From a virus: 30,363 nucleotides of DNA. The notes under the pieces are model-generated. The model saw only the letters and a program-made list of their open reading frames with translations. It was not told the DNA's origin and searched no databases. Shown here piece after piece: positions 29,516-30,363 of this stretch. The position numbers and the translations under genes were made by a program. The stretch covers positions 1 through 30,363 of IMG/VR virus record IMGVR_UViG_3300010148_000071, one strand, 5' to 3'. Numbering within the stretch: the first letter of the stretch is position 1; every line of letters starts with the position of its first letter.

Positions 29516-30363
29516 TGCAAAGTTCAATGCTAAGAACTATTGTCGAAGATTTCGGTAATGGTGGAACAATAGATGGCGATCTAGTAATCACAGGTGATCT
29601 GCAAGTTGATGGTGGTGGATCACTTAGCTTTGATGAGATAATTACAGGTACGCAACAAATAAAAGTTACAGATACGTCTGCTTTGCTTGTTGAAAAAGCT
29701 GATGGAACCGATATATTCATTGTGGACACTACTAATTCAGAAGTAGATGTAATTGGTAAATTAAAAATTGATGCAAATGCTACTTCTGGAACAGCAATCG
29801 AAATTGATTCTGAAACGCAAGATGGTCAAGGCATTTACATGGATATTAGCCAACAAACAAGTGGCTATGGAATTATTTTAAATGATGTAGGTACAAGCAG
29901 AACAACTGGAGGAATATTATACATAAACTCTAATCAATCTGGTACTGGCACTAGAAATCTAGTTGAAATAATAAACAATCATACTAATGCAACTGGCACA
30001 ACTGCTTTAAAGATTAAACAAGATTCTGCTCAATACGCTATGGCTATTGACCAAAATGGAAACGCCAATGCAATTAGAATTGACTCTGATGCAACTACAA
30101 ATGTAGGTGCAATTCAAGCTCATGTGGATTCTTTAACTACTGGAAGAATTGCATATTTTTATTCTAATTCTGCCGATACATCTACTAGAGGATTAGTTAA
30201 AATTGTTAATGACAACGCAGATGCAACTGGTACAACAGCTTTAGAAATACAACAAGATTCTACTGGGTTAGGAGTACATTCAACTGGTACGATCCTTATA
30301 GACCAATCTGCTGGTACATCTAATTCAGCAGTTTTAAGACTTGAAGCAGATAGAGGTAGTGCA
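29515..30363 (+). CDS. Tail fibre protein, N-terminal part (runs off the right edge)
   Basis: ATG 29515 overlaps the upstream stop and the frame stays open to the last base (283 codons). The N-terminus MQSSMLRTIVEDFGNGG precedes DGDLVITGDLQVDGGG, the start of a typical marine phage fibre shaft. A 78-residue repeat, marked by ATGTTALKIKQDS (29989 onward) and ATGTTALEIQQDS (30223 onward), fills the rest. The shaft probably forms a trimeric beta-helix. The C-terminal YadA-like part at the left edge of the window likely belongs to the same gene. Confidence 0.8.
   Translation, partial: MQSSMLRTIVEDFGNGGTIDGDLVITGDLQVDGGGSLSFDEIITGTQQIKVTDTSALLVEKADGTDIFIVDTTNSEVDVIGKLKIDANATSGTAIEIDSETQDGQGIYMDISQQTSGYGIILNDVGTSRTTGGILYINSNQSGTGTRNLVEIINNHTNATGTTALKIKQDSAQYAMAIDQNGNANAIRIDSDATTNVGAIQAHVDSLTTGRIAYFYSNSADTSTRGLVKIVNDNADATGTTALEIQQDSTGLGVHSTGTILIDQSAGTSNSAVLRLEADRGSA
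29986..30363 (+). repeat. 78-residue repeat in fibre shaft
   Basis: The N/D-ATGTTAL-K/E-I-K/Q-QDS unit begins at 29986 and again at 30220, exactly 234 bases (78 codons) apart. The intervening S-A-T/N-rich strands recur with partial similarity. The repeat continues to the window edge and marks modular shaft growth. Confidence 0.7.

Noticed and set aside
1-30363. Defence, anti-defence, integrase or lysogeny module
   Set aside because: No recombinase, repressor, restriction-modification, toxin-antitoxin or CRISPR-related motif was seen; unknown early proteins could still be anti-defence, but the sequence does not show it.

Overview
The window is 30.4 kb of a very AT-rich genome in which every gene I can support lies on the + strand, tightly packed with 1-30 base overlaps and clear AGGAG-type ribosome binding sites. 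The gene set is that of a tailed bacteriophage with a non-contractile tail (siphovirus type): large terminase, portal, Mu-F-like minor head protein, scaffold, major coat, neck and tail-terminator proteins, tail tube, a frameshifted tail assembly chaperone pair, a tape measure and tail-tip proteins. There are no sheath or baseplate-wedge genes. No integrase, excisionase or CI-like repressor is visible, so a lytic lifestyle is the simplest reading. The low GC, the YadA-like fibre and several small gene families remind me of uncultured marine phages. Strong Shine-Dalgarno sites and sigma70-like promoters argue against a Bacteroidetes host and fit a proteobacterial one (inference only). LAYOUT. 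1-911 is the 3' end of a tail fibre gene with YadA-head-like repeats. 940-4197 is a run of very small genes (coiled-coil, membrane, lipoprotein and highly basic products) that ends in a lytic-transglycosylase-like lysin. 4194-5449 holds a zinc-ribbon metallophosphoesterase and a small acidic protein. 5446-14402 is the neck and tail module: adaptor, tail terminator, tail tube, G/GT chaperones, tape measure and tail tip. 14403-14631 is the main intergenic region, with a terminator, nested inverted repeats and a sigma70-like promoter. 14632-21379 is the presumed early and replication module: small unknown genes, three small membrane proteins, an HNH nuclease, a replication-initiator-like protein, dUTPase, ThyX, a DUF1599-like protein and a dCMP deaminase. 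A near copy of the promoter at 21430 starts a short second early operon (21494-22532) that ends at a strong terminator. 22695-28604 is the packaging and head module: small terminase candidate, large terminase, portal, minor head, neck, scaffold and coat. After a terminator-like hairpin, 28662-30363 holds small virion-type proteins and the 5' part of a tail fibre gene that runs off the right edge. HOW IT FITS TOGETHER. The right-end fibre (N-terminal part) and left-end fibre (C-terminal part) are probably one gene cut by linearising a circular or circularly permuted genome. The nucleotide enzymes all converge on dUMP and dTMP for phage DNA synthesis. No DNA polymerase, helicase or primase is encoded here, so replication probably recruits the host replisome. 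The clearest non-obvious signal is a canonical -1 ribosomal frameshift site (GGGAAAC at 8332-8338) followed by a possible H-type pseudoknot between tail chaperones G and T. Next is the duplicated promoter-leader unit driving the two early operons.
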